Positions 1 to 4,949 are shown, numbered from the stretch's first letter. The stretch: 6,122 nucleotides of DNA from Candidatus Dadabacteria bacterium (GCA_030632765.1 DAOVUC010000105.1:1-6122), one strand, 5' to 3'. The notes: generated from the letters alone by a model not told the origin. Numbers and translations are program-made.

Positions 1-84
1 AAGCCCTTCTATCATAGAATCAGGTTGTTTCTCCATCTTGCTATCTGAAGGAAATGAATCACCGAACGTAAGAGCAGTTTGCAT
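1..84 (-). CDS. Possible 5' end of an unrecognised gene, cut by the window edge
   Basis: A minus-strand frame opens with ATG at 84-82 and stays open for all 28 codons to the window edge, starting MQTALTFGDSFPSDSK. It is hydrophilic, has no signal peptide and matches no family I recognise. There is no convincing Shine-Dalgarno sequence upstream of this ATG. An internal ATG (the MEKQPD... start, codon 17) is an alternative. A TATAAT at 133-128 on the same strand could be a -10 box giving a leader of roughly 40 nt, but its -35 is poor. An open frame of 28 codons can occur by chance, so this is tentative. Confidence 0.35.
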   Translation of the reverse strand, partial: MQTALTFGDSFPSDSKMEKQPDSMIEGL

Positions 85-363
85 AATGATTTTTATTGGT
101 AGTGATATTTATACTGCTACTCATAAGATTATAGTATCTCAGCTGTGGTTTGAAATAACATTTTAATTGGCAATAGCTGATAAGTCTATAATTATGTGCT
201 TTTCTTAGTAAATAACAAAATAACCGGGAATAATTATTCTGCGCTACTTGTTATGTGATTCTTGCTGTAGGAGGGATTTGTCTCCTATGGGAGTTGAGGA
301 AAGCCGAAAGAAACTGCCCTAATCTACCTGGATAAAGAATTTGGTATGATATTTAATTCTAGC
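85..363. other. Intergenic region without a convincing gene; one short hairpin
   Basis: These 279 bases are AT-rich and hold no open frame with a credible start. The one clear structure is a perfect 6-bp inverted repeat, TAGGAG (268-273) and CTCCTA (282-287), with an 8-nt loop. Neither strand has a T-tract after it, so it does not look like an intrinsic terminator. The AGGAGG in its left arm is followed only by a tiny ORF (ATG 286, 11 codons), which I do not count as a gene. A possible minus-strand -10 box (TATAAT, 133-128) would face the partial ORF at the left edge. Confidence 0.5.
268..287. repeat. Inverted repeat (6-bp stem, 8-nt loop)
   Basis: TAGGAG and CTCCTA are exact reverse complements separated by GGATTTGT, with a possible extra G-T pair outside the stem. 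It lies about 75 bp past the stop of the minus-strand membrane protein gene. It lacks a T-tract, so a terminator role is not supported. It could be an RNA stability element, a protein site or chance. Confidence 0.35.
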
Positions 364-813
364 TCATGCATTTAATAAACCCAGTAATATAAATAGCCCT
401 CCGAACCACAATCCAAACATCATCATACATATAGTCGCCATGATAGATAAGTATTCGAATTTAGTGGACCCGAAGAGCCTTGCGCTATTTATTGATTCTG
501 TCTGGCTTGGCTCTTCAATTCCAAACATTTTTATACTCTTTTTATAGTTTGAAACAATATTGTAATAGGTAAGACCGCAGCCGATAACGCAGATCCATAG
601 CGCGATTGTTGCTGACTTGATATAGTATGTATCAATTATTTGCTCAAGTTTGCTATAAAATAGAAGTATTGCGCCTAACGCGAGCACTGAGAGAATTGAT
701 AGTAGCTTAATCAAATCAACTGTAGAATCATAGTAAACATGCTTTTTTAGTTCAACCCTTCTTTGTTCCTTTCCTGATATAATGATTCCTCCTGAGTTAA
801 CTCCAATCATCAT
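364..813 (-). CDS. Three-helix integral membrane protein of unknown function
   Basis: This 149-residue protein is not one I recognise. Three hydrophobic segments are visible, at about residues 34-54, 67-87 and 120-148. The last runs almost to the C-terminus (...LLGLLNA). Between segments 2 and 3 is a polar stretch (about 88-119) with KK, EEP and QTESINS. The first 30 residues are polar and basic (KEQRR, ELKKH). The start is uncertain: ATG at 813 (or the adjacent ATG at 810) has no ribosome binding site, while a perfect AGGAGG (793-788) lies inside the frame at codons 7-9. No ATG, GTG or TTG follows that site in frame at usable spacing, only ATT (783) and ATA (780). The gene is divergent from the lipoprotein gene, with 179 bp between the two starts. 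Its membrane nature is clear but its function is not. Confidence 0.6.
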   Translation of the reverse strand: MMIGVNSGGIIISGKEQRRVELKKHVYYDSTVDLIKLLSILSVLALGAILLFYSKLEQIIDTYYIKSATIALWICVIGCGLTYYNIVSNYKKSIKMFGIEEPSQTESINSARLFGSTKFEYLSIMATICMMMFGLWFGGLFILLGLLNA

Positions 814-939
814 AATTTTAACATTAAACTATAATCTTTATATGGACGATTTTCCTTAATCTACCCATTTCTTTGTTAAAGCTATCTCAAAAAAGATTAC
901 GGGTTAAAGAGGTATTCTATTATACTGTAATTATATGTC

Positions 940-945
940 TATAAT
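940..945 (+). promoter_or_regulatory. Candidate -10 box for the lipoprotein gene
   Basis: A perfect TATAAT sits about 45 bp before the GTG start. The -35 region is poor: the best candidate, TTCTAT at 915-920, has a 19-bp spacer. In DNA this AT-rich, a TATAAT alone is weak evidence, but placement and orientation fit. Confidence 0.35.
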
Positions 946-992
946 GCTGTATTAGTATCTGTGGCAATATCCAGTATTTTTGAGAAGGTGTG

Positions 993-2300
993 GTGAAACA
1001 GAGTTATTTGTTATTGGTTCAACTTGTCCTAATATTGATGTTTTCCTGCGGAGAACAGTTAGAGAATCCCATTGAGGTATTTAATGAGATGAGGAGCTTT
1101 GCCTGCGCCGGGGATACGGATGGGTTTTACTCCTATGTCGATAAAGCCTCTGTAGAAAAGAATTTTAAGAAGATGACCCTTCAAAGAATGAGAGTTAATA
1201 CGATTAATGAAGAGGAAGGGGGAAACTTGGACCCCTATGCTATTAGAGAAATGATAGAGGTTGTAATCCCAAATTTAATGGTATTGAAATGGGAGATTAT
1301 GAGCCGGGAATTAAGGCTCAGTGAGGCGGGTTCCTTATGTAATTTGGAGGTTGTTAGAGAGACTGAAGGAGAGAATGCTGTTGAATTAGTGTTTCCGGAC
1401 GGCAAGAGATCCGCCTGGGGTTTTGAGAAAAAATCGGGTGCATTGACCCTAGTTTCTATTTTGGACAGAAAACCCTTTGACATTATTGATCAGGACTGGG
1501 GCTTTGAGCGCATAGTAAAAGACTCTGCCCCAAAACGGACTGAATCCTCAGCTCTAGTTAAGAATAATGATGAGGAACTAAGCATTAATAAATCAGGCAA
1601 AGAAGATATTAAAAATAGCGATCCGGATGATATGGCGATGTTGCCCGAAGCTCCAGAGCATGCAATACCAAAGCATGCAATAACAGATTTGCCCAATGAT
1701 AGGGATATCCCGCTAGAAGGAAATAAAGGGCTTGATCATGAAGTTGTACGTTTAGAGGAAGAACGATCTAGGAAAAAAATTAGGGTTCCTGATGAAATGA
1801 CTCAGGAACACGAAAAAAAAGCAACTGCCCAAGTTTATGTTGGGAGCTATGATGTTGGTAGAGCAAGATGGGGAATGACTAAAGAGCAAGTAATATCCGC
1901 AGAAGTAAAAACCCCCCTACTAGAGAAAGGAGATATGCTTAAATACAACGGCATGTATCAGGGTATGGGCGCTGAGCTTACATACGTCTTTTCGGCTAAC
2001 AAGCTCGTTAAGGGCAGGTACAAGTTAGATGGGAGCAGCACTGATGAGATGGGGTATATACGAAATTACTTAAGGATTAAAGAGCTGCTTTCACTCAAGT
2101 ACGGAGAACCTCTATTCGATCAAGAAACATGGGTGAATTCCTCCTATAAAAATAAGCCTGATCGCCGTGGATTTGCTGTATTTATAGGCTATTTGAGCTA
2201 TAAAACAAAATGGAGCACAGATAGAGCGGATATGCTGCTTGAGCTAAAGAGCGGAAATTACGATATGTTATTTGAAGTTTTTTATAACTCGAAACAATAA
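993..2300 (+). CDS. Predicted outer-surface or periplasmic lipoprotein with two domains and a charged linker
   Basis: Two GTG codons at 990 and 993 can start this gene. I prefer 993 because AGAAGG (983-988) is then 4 nt upstream rather than 1. Numbering from 993 gives 435 residues. Residues 1-19 form a type II signal peptide: basic KQ, a leucine-rich core, then LMFSC with Cys19 as the likely lipidated residue. Residues about 25-165 look like one globular domain beginning EVFNEMRSFACAGDTDGFYS, a pattern seen in NTF2-like or DUF4878-like lipoprotein domains (from memory, unconfirmed). Residues about 175-280 are a charged, low-complexity linker rich in D, E, K and N, with an internal duplication HAIPKHAI. 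Residues about 281-435 form a second domain that opens GRARWGMTKEQV and contains LTYVFSANKLVKGRY and LLSLKYGEP. I associate that pattern with uncharacterised periplasmic domains of proteobacterial lipoproteins. It is secreted and membrane-anchored; its biochemical role is unknown. Confidence 0.85.
   Translation: MKQSYLLLVQLVLILMFSCGEQLENPIEVFNEMRSFACAGDTDGFYSYVDKASVEKNFKKMTLQRMRVNTINEEEGGNLDPYAIREMIEVVIPNLMVLKWEIMSRELRLSEAGSLCNLEVVRETEGENAVELVFPDGKRSAWGFEKKSGALTLVSILDRKPFDIIDQDWGFERIVKDSAPKRTESSALVKNNDEELSINKSGKEDIKNSDPDDMAMLPEAPEHAIPKHAITDLPNDRDIPLEGNKGLDHEVVRLEEERSRKKIRVPDEMTQEHEKKATAQVYVGSYDVGRARWGMTKEQVISAEVKTPLLEKGDMLKYNGMYQGMGAELTYVFSANKLVKGRYKLDGSSTDEMGYIRNYLRIKELLSLKYGEPLFDQETWVNSSYKNKPDRRGFAVFIGYLSYKTKWSTDRADMLLELKSGNYDMLFEVFYNSKQ
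1657..1682 (+). repeat. Short in-frame tandem duplication in the lipoprotein linker
   Basis: AGCATGCAATA occurs at 1657-1667 and again at 1672-1682, offset by 15 bp, which is five codons. It produces the repeated HAI in HAIPKHAI within the disordered linker. The period keeps the frame, consistent with replication slippage in a tolerant region. Confidence 0.6.
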
Positions 2301-2305
2301 TTGTT
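2293..2305. repeat. AT-rich palindrome over the lipoprotein stop codon
   Basis: AACAAT (2293-2298) and ATTGTT (2300-2305) are reverse complements around a single central A, overlapping the TAA stop. A run of A follows on the plus strand, so it is not a forward intrinsic terminator. It lies directly before the ribosome binding site of the 20-residue ORF and could weakly mask or present that site, but AT-rich palindromes arise easily by chance. Confidence 0.3.
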
Positions 2306-2322
2306 AAAAAAAGGAGTACCAA

Positions 2323-2385
2323 ATGATCACAAAATTAATTTCGATCCTCTTTTCCCTTATTAGATTGCAGCTATATTTACGGTAA
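2323..2385 (+). CDS. 20-residue hydrophobic small ORF with a strong ribosome binding site
   Basis: ATG at 2323 is preceded by AAGGAG (2311-2316) with a 6-nt gap, one of the best ribosome binding sites in the window. The 20 residues begin MITKLISILFSLIRL and end in LR before TAA. This is a basic-hydrophobic-basic pattern like a small membrane peptide or a bare signal sequence. It starts only 22 nt after the lipoprotein stop, so it could be made from the same message. Past its stop the same frame continues for about 55 codons with only one further stop (2440-2442), so it could instead be the surviving 5' end of a decayed secreted-protein gene. I do not recognise it. Confidence 0.4.
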   Translation: MITKLISILFSLIRLQLYLR

Positions 2386-2491
2386 TACTATAATCATAAG
2401 TGGAAGTTAGATCTGTTTTGCCGATTTAGTTAATGGTTTTTTGAGATATTTCACAGATTTCTTATCCCGCATGCAAATTTTTCTGCCGTCA

Positions 2492-2520
2492 TTGAAATAT
2501 TTCTGAGGAGCTTATATAAT
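2492..2520 (+). promoter_or_regulatory. Strong sigma70-type promoter
   Basis: TTGAAA (2492-2497) and TATAAT (2515-2520) are separated by exactly 17 bp, giving five of six and six of six consensus matches. Transcription should start near 2527, about 17 nt before the 32-residue ORF and 120 nt before the 79-residue gene. This is the best promoter match I found. It separates this unit from the lipoprotein transcript. Confidence 0.6.
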
Positions 2521-2543
2521 CAAGGTAAGCACTTGGTTCTAAG

Positions 2544-2642
2544 ATGTGTGTATTAAATGGCTTGCATTTAATAAATCATGTAGAACTTAAAGATTTGAAT
2601 GAATTAGCATCGTTCCTTAAACTACGAAATATAGGACAATGA
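2544..2642 (+). CDS. Possible 32-residue leader ORF upstream of the acidic protein gene
   Basis: ATG at 2544 opens a 32-codon frame that starts MCVLNGLHLINHVELK and contains an amphipathic stretch with DLNELASFLKLRN. It ends at TGA 2640-2642, four bases before the TTG start of the next gene, the spacing expected for translational coupling. It begins just after the predicted transcription start of the strong promoter. There is no good ribosome binding site (only a weak TAAG), which lowers confidence. It could be a real small protein, a regulatory leader, or chance. A frameshifted N-terminal part of the next gene is less likely, since that gene has its own plausible N-terminus. Confidence 0.35.
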   Translation: MCVLNGLHLINHVELKDLNELASFLKLRNIGQ

Positions 2643-2646
2643 TAAA

Positions 2647-2886
2647 TTGATAGAGTATAAAGTAGAACATATTTCTCTTACTAATGATGAAAAATCCTTT
2701 GTTGTAGATATGATTGTAGAAATGGAAGATATAGACTTTGACTCCGACCCTGTATATATCAGCTTGACCTTTTCACTCGTGAACGATTCTAGTGATCTTG
2801 ATGTTATTAAGGAAAAGGCCGTAATAAAAGGGAAAAGCATTCTAAAAAGAGTGCTGCTCGAAGATGCCCAGCAGGAATTGTTTTAA
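2647..2886 (+). CDS. 79-residue acidic protein of unknown function
   Basis: The frame starts with TTG at 2647, preceded by AGGA (2633-2636) with a 10-nt gap. The first upstream in-frame stop is TAG at 2632-2634, and no ATG or GTG start lies nearby. The protein begins MIEYKVEHISLTNDEKS and is rich in D, E, V and I. It shows alternating hydrophobic residues typical of beta strands (SFVVDMIVEMEDI, VYISLTFSLV). A more basic helix-like end follows (KEKAVIKGKSILKRVLLEDAQQEL). There is no signal peptide or membrane segment, so it is probably cytoplasmic. Its form, beta-rich then helical, resembles small phage or plasmid accessory proteins, but I can assign no family. The dedicated promoter upstream supports expression. 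A plus-strand TTG start is preferred over the antisense frame across the same stretch. Confidence 0.55.
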   Translation: MIEYKVEHISLTNDEKSFVVDMIVEMEDIDFDSDPVYISLTFSLVNDSSDLDVIKEKAVIKGKSILKRVLLEDAQQELF

Positions 2887-2975
2887 TACTACTTGAATTG
2901 ACATAGTTCCCCAGAATTTAACCCCCCAGATTCACATTGTTTATTAGTATTTCGGTAAATTGCCTTCCTTTTTAT

Positions 2976-3006
2976 AGCCATGTCCGAAAATGGCCAGCAA
3001 TTGGCT
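2976..3006. repeat. Overlapping inverted repeats upstream of ogt
   Basis: GCCAT (2977-2981) can pair with ATGGC (2990-2994). Alternatively AGCCA (2976-2980) can pair with TGGCT (3002-3006), and CAGC (2996-2999) with GCTG (3004-3007). The arms compete, giving mutually exclusive hairpins about 80-110 bp before ogt. No T-tract follows, so this is not a terminator. An operator is possible but unproven. Confidence 0.25.
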
Positions 3007-3024
3007 GTGATACTGTATATATTT

Positions 3025-3053
3025 TTGATATGGAACTACTGGATACGTTTCAT
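3025..3053 (+). promoter_or_regulatory. Candidate promoter for ogt
   Basis: TTGATA (3025-3030) lies 17 bp before TTTCAT (3048-3053). The predicted start near 3060 would give a leader of about 25 nt that carries the ogt ribosome binding site. The -10 match is only four of six. I see no E. coli Ada-box-like sequence here. Confidence 0.28.
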
Positions 3054-3084
3054 TAAAAAATGCTTCTAAAAAGGAGACAGAATC

Positions 3085-3576
3085 TTGAAATACAACTACA
3101 CAATTATGAAAAGCCCTGTTGGTGATATTACTTTAATAGCGGACAACGTTAGTCTTAGAGGAATATATTGGCCAAACCAAAAACCCGACAGAGTGAAATT
3201 CCCGAATCTTGAAAACAAGGATAGGGGTCCAATTTTAAAGTCAGCGGTTAAGCAATTGGAGGGTTATTTCTCTGGGAAAAGAAAGGAGTTTAACCTTCCT
3301 CTAAAACCAGTGGGCACAGAATTCCAAAAAGAGGTCTGGGAAGCCCTTAGATCAATCAGCTATGGAGAGACTGTTTCGTATGGTGATATAGCCAAGCAAA
3401 TTGGGCGCCCTAAGGCAGTCCGGGCAGTGGGGGCCGCTATTGGTAAAAACCCCCTTTCTATTATGATACCTTGTCACCGGGTAATTGGCGCAAGCGGCAA
3501 GCTCACAGGGTTTGCCGGTGGTCTCAGTACAAAAGCATTTTTGTTGAACTTGGAAAATCAAACTGACTCTCATTGA
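3085..3576 (+). CDS. ogt: Methylated-DNA--[protein]-cysteine S-methyltransferase
   Basis: This protein removes methyl or other alkyl groups from O6-alkylguanine (and O4-alkylthymine) in DNA by transferring them irreversibly to its own cysteine, a suicide direct-repair reaction in the cytoplasm. The TTG start is well supported: AAGGAG (3071-3076) is 8 nt upstream. At 163 residues the length is normal for the single-protein Ogt/AGT form. The N-terminal domain (about 1-75, MKSPVGDITLIAD) precedes the catalytic domain (about 76-157). The active site is IPCHRV with Cys130 and His131. At the spacings known from human MGMT are Tyr99 (VSYGD), the arginine finger Arg113 (AVRAVG), Asn122 (KNPLS) and Glu157, so every key residue is present. 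No AraC/Ada regulatory domain is fused. The DUF938 gene follows after 62-65 bp on the same strand, so co-transcription is likely. Confidence 0.97.
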   Translation: MKYNYTIMKSPVGDITLIADNVSLRGIYWPNQKPDRVKFPNLENKDRGPILKSAVKQLEGYFSGKRKEFNLPLKPVGTEFQKEVWEALRSISYGETVSYGDIAKQIGRPKAVRAVGAAIGKNPLSIMIPCHRVIGASGKLTGFAGGLSTKAFLLNLENQTDSH

Positions 3577-3641
3577 TTGATAGACTGCTTTTGTGATTTT
3601 GAATATATCGCTTATCAAGATAGTCTAATTCTTTATACATG

Positions 3642-4238
3642 ATGGAAAAACCCTTTAGTCAGTCCTCGGAGAACAATAAAGATCCTATACTATTGGTATT
3701 AAAGCATGCTTTTCGAGAAGTGAATTCTGTGTTAGAAATTGGGAGCGGCACGGGGCAGCACGCGGTTCACTTTGCCAAGAACCTTCCACATATTATCTGG
3801 CAGCCATCGGATCTACAAATTAACTTGCCGGGTATAAAGCTTTGGCTTGATGAAGCCCGACTTCCTAATATTAAAGACCCGATCTTCTTCGATGTGAATA
3901 AGTGGCCTTGGCAGCTTGGTGAGTATGAGGGCATTTTCACTGCCAACACTCTTCATATAATGGGCAAATCAGAAATAGAGAACTTCTTTCAAGGTATAGG
4001 GCAGGTGCTTAAAGATCAGAGCACATTATGTATTTACGGGCCCTTTAACTACGGCGGTAAATATACGAGTGCCAGCAATGAGCAATTTGACGGCTGGCTT
4101 TATAGGCGCAATCCCAAGAGCGCAATTAGGGATTTTGAGTGGGTAAATTCGCTCGCTGAAAATGTTGGTTTAGTCCTAAATTCCGACCACGAAATGCCGG
4201 CTAATAACCGCCTGTTAGAATGGATAAAGAAGAGCTAA
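3642..4238 (+). CDS. DUF938 family SAM-dependent methyltransferase-like protein
   Basis: Two adjacent ATG codons at 3639 and 3642 can start the gene. I prefer 3642 because known family members begin M(D/E)KPFSQ; this gives 198 residues, the usual family length. No clear Shine-Dalgarno sequence precedes either, so translation may depend on readthrough from ogt. Class I methyltransferase motif I is intact (VLEIGSGTGQHA, about 30-41), followed by the family block IWQPSDL (52-58). Later family hallmarks are present: FTANTLHIM (99-107), YGPFNYGG (132-139), SNEQFDGWL (144-152) and MPANNRLLEW near the C-terminus. DUF938 proteins are annotated as SAM-dependent methyltransferases, but I know of no established substrate. 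It is soluble and cytoplasmic, with no truncation visible. It is the second gene after ogt and converges with the membrane protein gene that ends 12 bp beyond it. Confidence 0.93.
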   Translation: MEKPFSQSSENNKDPILLVLKHAFREVNSVLEIGSGTGQHAVHFAKNLPHIIWQPSDLQINLPGIKLWLDEARLPNIKDPIFFDVNKWPWQLGEYEGIFTANTLHIMGKSEIENFFQGIGQVLKDQSTLCIYGPFNYGGKYTSASNEQFDGWLYRRNPKSAIRDFEWVNSLAENVGLVLNSDHEMPANNRLLEWIKKS

Positions 4239-4250
4239 GGAAATCCACGT

Positions 4251-4577
4251 TTACTCCAGCATCTTTCCCGTAGAATATACCGCCGCATGTGTCATCGAAA
4301 ATGCTACAAGACCCGCAAAGATACCAACAATAGGTATTACCACAGAAACTGATAAAGTCGCGTAAGTCGGAAACAGTATTCTAAGAGTGAGCGCCAGTAA
4401 AAGAACCAATACAAAAGCAATCAATGCGCGTATCACAGCTTTCCTTAGGGCTATTTTGATCAAGGAAGTTTTCTCTAGCTTATTGGAAATGTTTTCGGAT
4501 TTTCTTGAAGCTTCTTTTACCGTTGCAATAACAGTTGTTATTGTGATGATGAAGCTATACCGCTCCCCTTTGGTCAA
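4251..4577 (-). CDS. Small two-helix membrane protein of unknown function
   Basis: The longest form starts at TTG 4577 and has 108 residues. Two hydrophobic segments are visible at about residues 48-69 (IRALIAFVLVLLLALTLRIL) and 74-96 (LSVSVVIPIVGIFAGLVAF), joined by a short FPTYAT loop. The N-terminal 45 residues are polar, with basic residues near the first helix (KIALRKAVIR), predicting a cytoplasmic N-terminus. The start is poorly supported: there is no ribosome binding site at TTG 4577, and GGGGAG (4568-4563) lies inside the frame without a standard start codon after it. The gene is convergent with the DUF938 gene, only 12 bp between the stops, leaving no room for a separate terminator. 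An 87-codon frame on the opposite strand overlaps it, but the paired hydrophobic helices make this strand the better choice. I do not recognise the family. Confidence 0.5.
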   Translation of the reverse strand: MTKGERYSFIITITTVIATVKEASRKSENISNKLEKTSLIKIALRKAVIRALIAFVLVLLLALTLRILFPTYATLSVSVVIPIVGIFAGLVAFSMTHAAVYSTGKMLE

Positions 4578-4627
4578 GCAGTATTTAACAGACTCTCATC
4601 TGTATTATTGTAATACTCTTCTTCCCC

Positions 4628-4680
4628 CTGTATCGGTGTGCGGTATTTAAGTGCTGAAAGAAGGTAACCGCATCGAGATT
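4628..4680. repeat. Direct repeat, copy 1 (about 53 bp)
   Basis: Positions 4628-4680 match 4897-4949 at an exact offset of 269 bp with no gaps. The core 4634-4680 has 38 of 47 identities (about 81%) and the whole 53 bp has 42 of 53. Identity falls to background right after 4680. It contains a perfect 6-bp inverted repeat, TGCGGT (4639-4644) and ACCGCA (4667-4672). On the minus strand one frame reads CGYLLSALKYRTPIQ, similar to the C-terminal tail of IS3-family transposases. This copy supplies the last residues of the small minus-strand gene, suggesting it interrupted that gene. Confidence 0.7.
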
Positions 4681-4841
4681 GCCTCTTCATCTGTATCATA
4701 GTCAGGTATTAAGACAGCAAGGCAATCAGTTTTGAAATCATCCAAGGAGGAATTTATTTCAGCATCGGGCAATTGATTTGCCCAATCAACAAACGGCTGC
4801 TTTTGTCTTATGATTGCGATTGAACGGTTGATGGCATACAT
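4647..4841 (-). CDS. Small soluble protein, probably 3'-truncated by the direct repeat
   Basis: I prefer ATG 4841 (64 residues, MYAINRSIAIIRQKQPF...); a TTG at 4862 would add seven hydrophobic residues. The order INRSIAIIRQKQPFVDWANQLPD, then DDFKTDCLAVLIPDYDTDEEA, fits a family of small uncharacterised proteobacterial proteins that I recall with the pattern KQP(Y/F)xDWxN, then (V/L)IPEYDxxEEA, and a C-terminal acidic tail ending near TDESLWP. Here the conserved part stops at DTDEEAI, exactly where the direct repeat begins (4680), and the frame ends in SMRLPSFST derived from the repeat. Beyond the repeat, another minus-strand frame (about 4629-4574) reads EEEYYNNTDESLLNTA and resembles the missing tail. 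This suggests an insertion broke the gene. It may still be translated as a shortened protein, and its function is unknown. Confidence 0.5.
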   Translation of the reverse strand: MYAINRSIAIIRQKQPFVDWANQLPDAEINSSLDDFKTDCLAVLIPDYDTDEEAISMRLPSFST

Positions 4842-4848
4842 AAACAAA

Positions 4849-4877
4849 ATTATACTTTTCAATACTCAAATTGTAAG
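4849..4877 (-). promoter_or_regulatory. Candidate promoter for the small interrupted gene
   Basis: On the minus strand CTTACA (4877-4872) and TATAAT (4854-4849) are 17 bp apart, four of six and six of six matches. Transcription would begin within a base or two of ATG 4841, implying a leaderless message. This fits the absence of a good ribosome binding site, although starting at TTG 4862 would conflict with it. Confidence 0.35.
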
Positions 4878-4896
4878 CCTCTCGATTAATCAGTCG

Positions 4897-4949
4897 CTGA
4901 ACCGGTGTACGGTATCCATGTGCCGAATGAAGATAACCGCATTGAGTTT
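4897..4949. repeat. Direct repeat, copy 2 (about 53 bp)
   Basis: This is the partner of 4628-4680. In the minus-strand frame it reads CGYLHSAHGYRTPVQ, closer than copy 1 to the (R)xHSALGYxTPxx motif at the end of IS3-family OrfB transposases. On the plus strand CGGTATC (4910-4917 region) can pair with GATAACCG (about 4931-4939) with one bulged A. Copy 1 keeps the same fold with G-T pairs. The repeat lies about 55 bp upstream of the small minus-strand gene's ATG, so the two copies bracket that gene. Confidence 0.65.

Noticed and set aside
86..166. Plus-strand 26-codon ORF starting MIFIGSDIY
   Set aside because: It has no ribosome binding site, is very short and lies in AT-rich DNA without supporting context.
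291..320. GAGGAAAGCCG motif as part of an RNase P RNA or riboswitch
   Set aside because: Only a few bases resemble the conserved GAGGAAAG segment; none of the partner helices can be found nearby.
320..865. TAATCTACC repeated on both sides of the membrane protein gene (320-328 and 857-865)
   Set aside because: A 9-bp match is expected many times by chance in 6 kb, and no further similarity flanks it.
367..2575. TGCATTTAATAAA shared by 367-379 and 2563-2575
   Set aside because: It is AT-rich, one copy lies in coding sequence, there is no extended homology, and chance is a sufficient explanation.
2898..2903. TTGACA after the acidic protein gene as a promoter for ogt
   Set aside because: No -10-like hexamer occurs 15-19 bp downstream; that stretch is C-rich.
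3581..3627. TAGACT ... AGTCTA inverted repeat between ogt and the DUF938 gene as a terminator
   Set aside because: The loop is about 35 nt, the stem only 6 bp, and no T-tract follows, so readthrough is more likely.
4387..4650. Plus-strand 87-codon frame over the two-helix membrane protein gene
   Set aside because: The opposite strand encodes two well-formed hydrophobic helices joined by a short loop. This frame looks like its antisense shadow and ends in the direct repeat.
4628..4949. Repeats as integron attC sites bracketing a gene cassette
   Set aside because: The layout is tempting, but there is no GTTRRRY/RYYYAAC core pair, no integrase in the window, and the repeats are too short and not imperfect palindromes of attC type.
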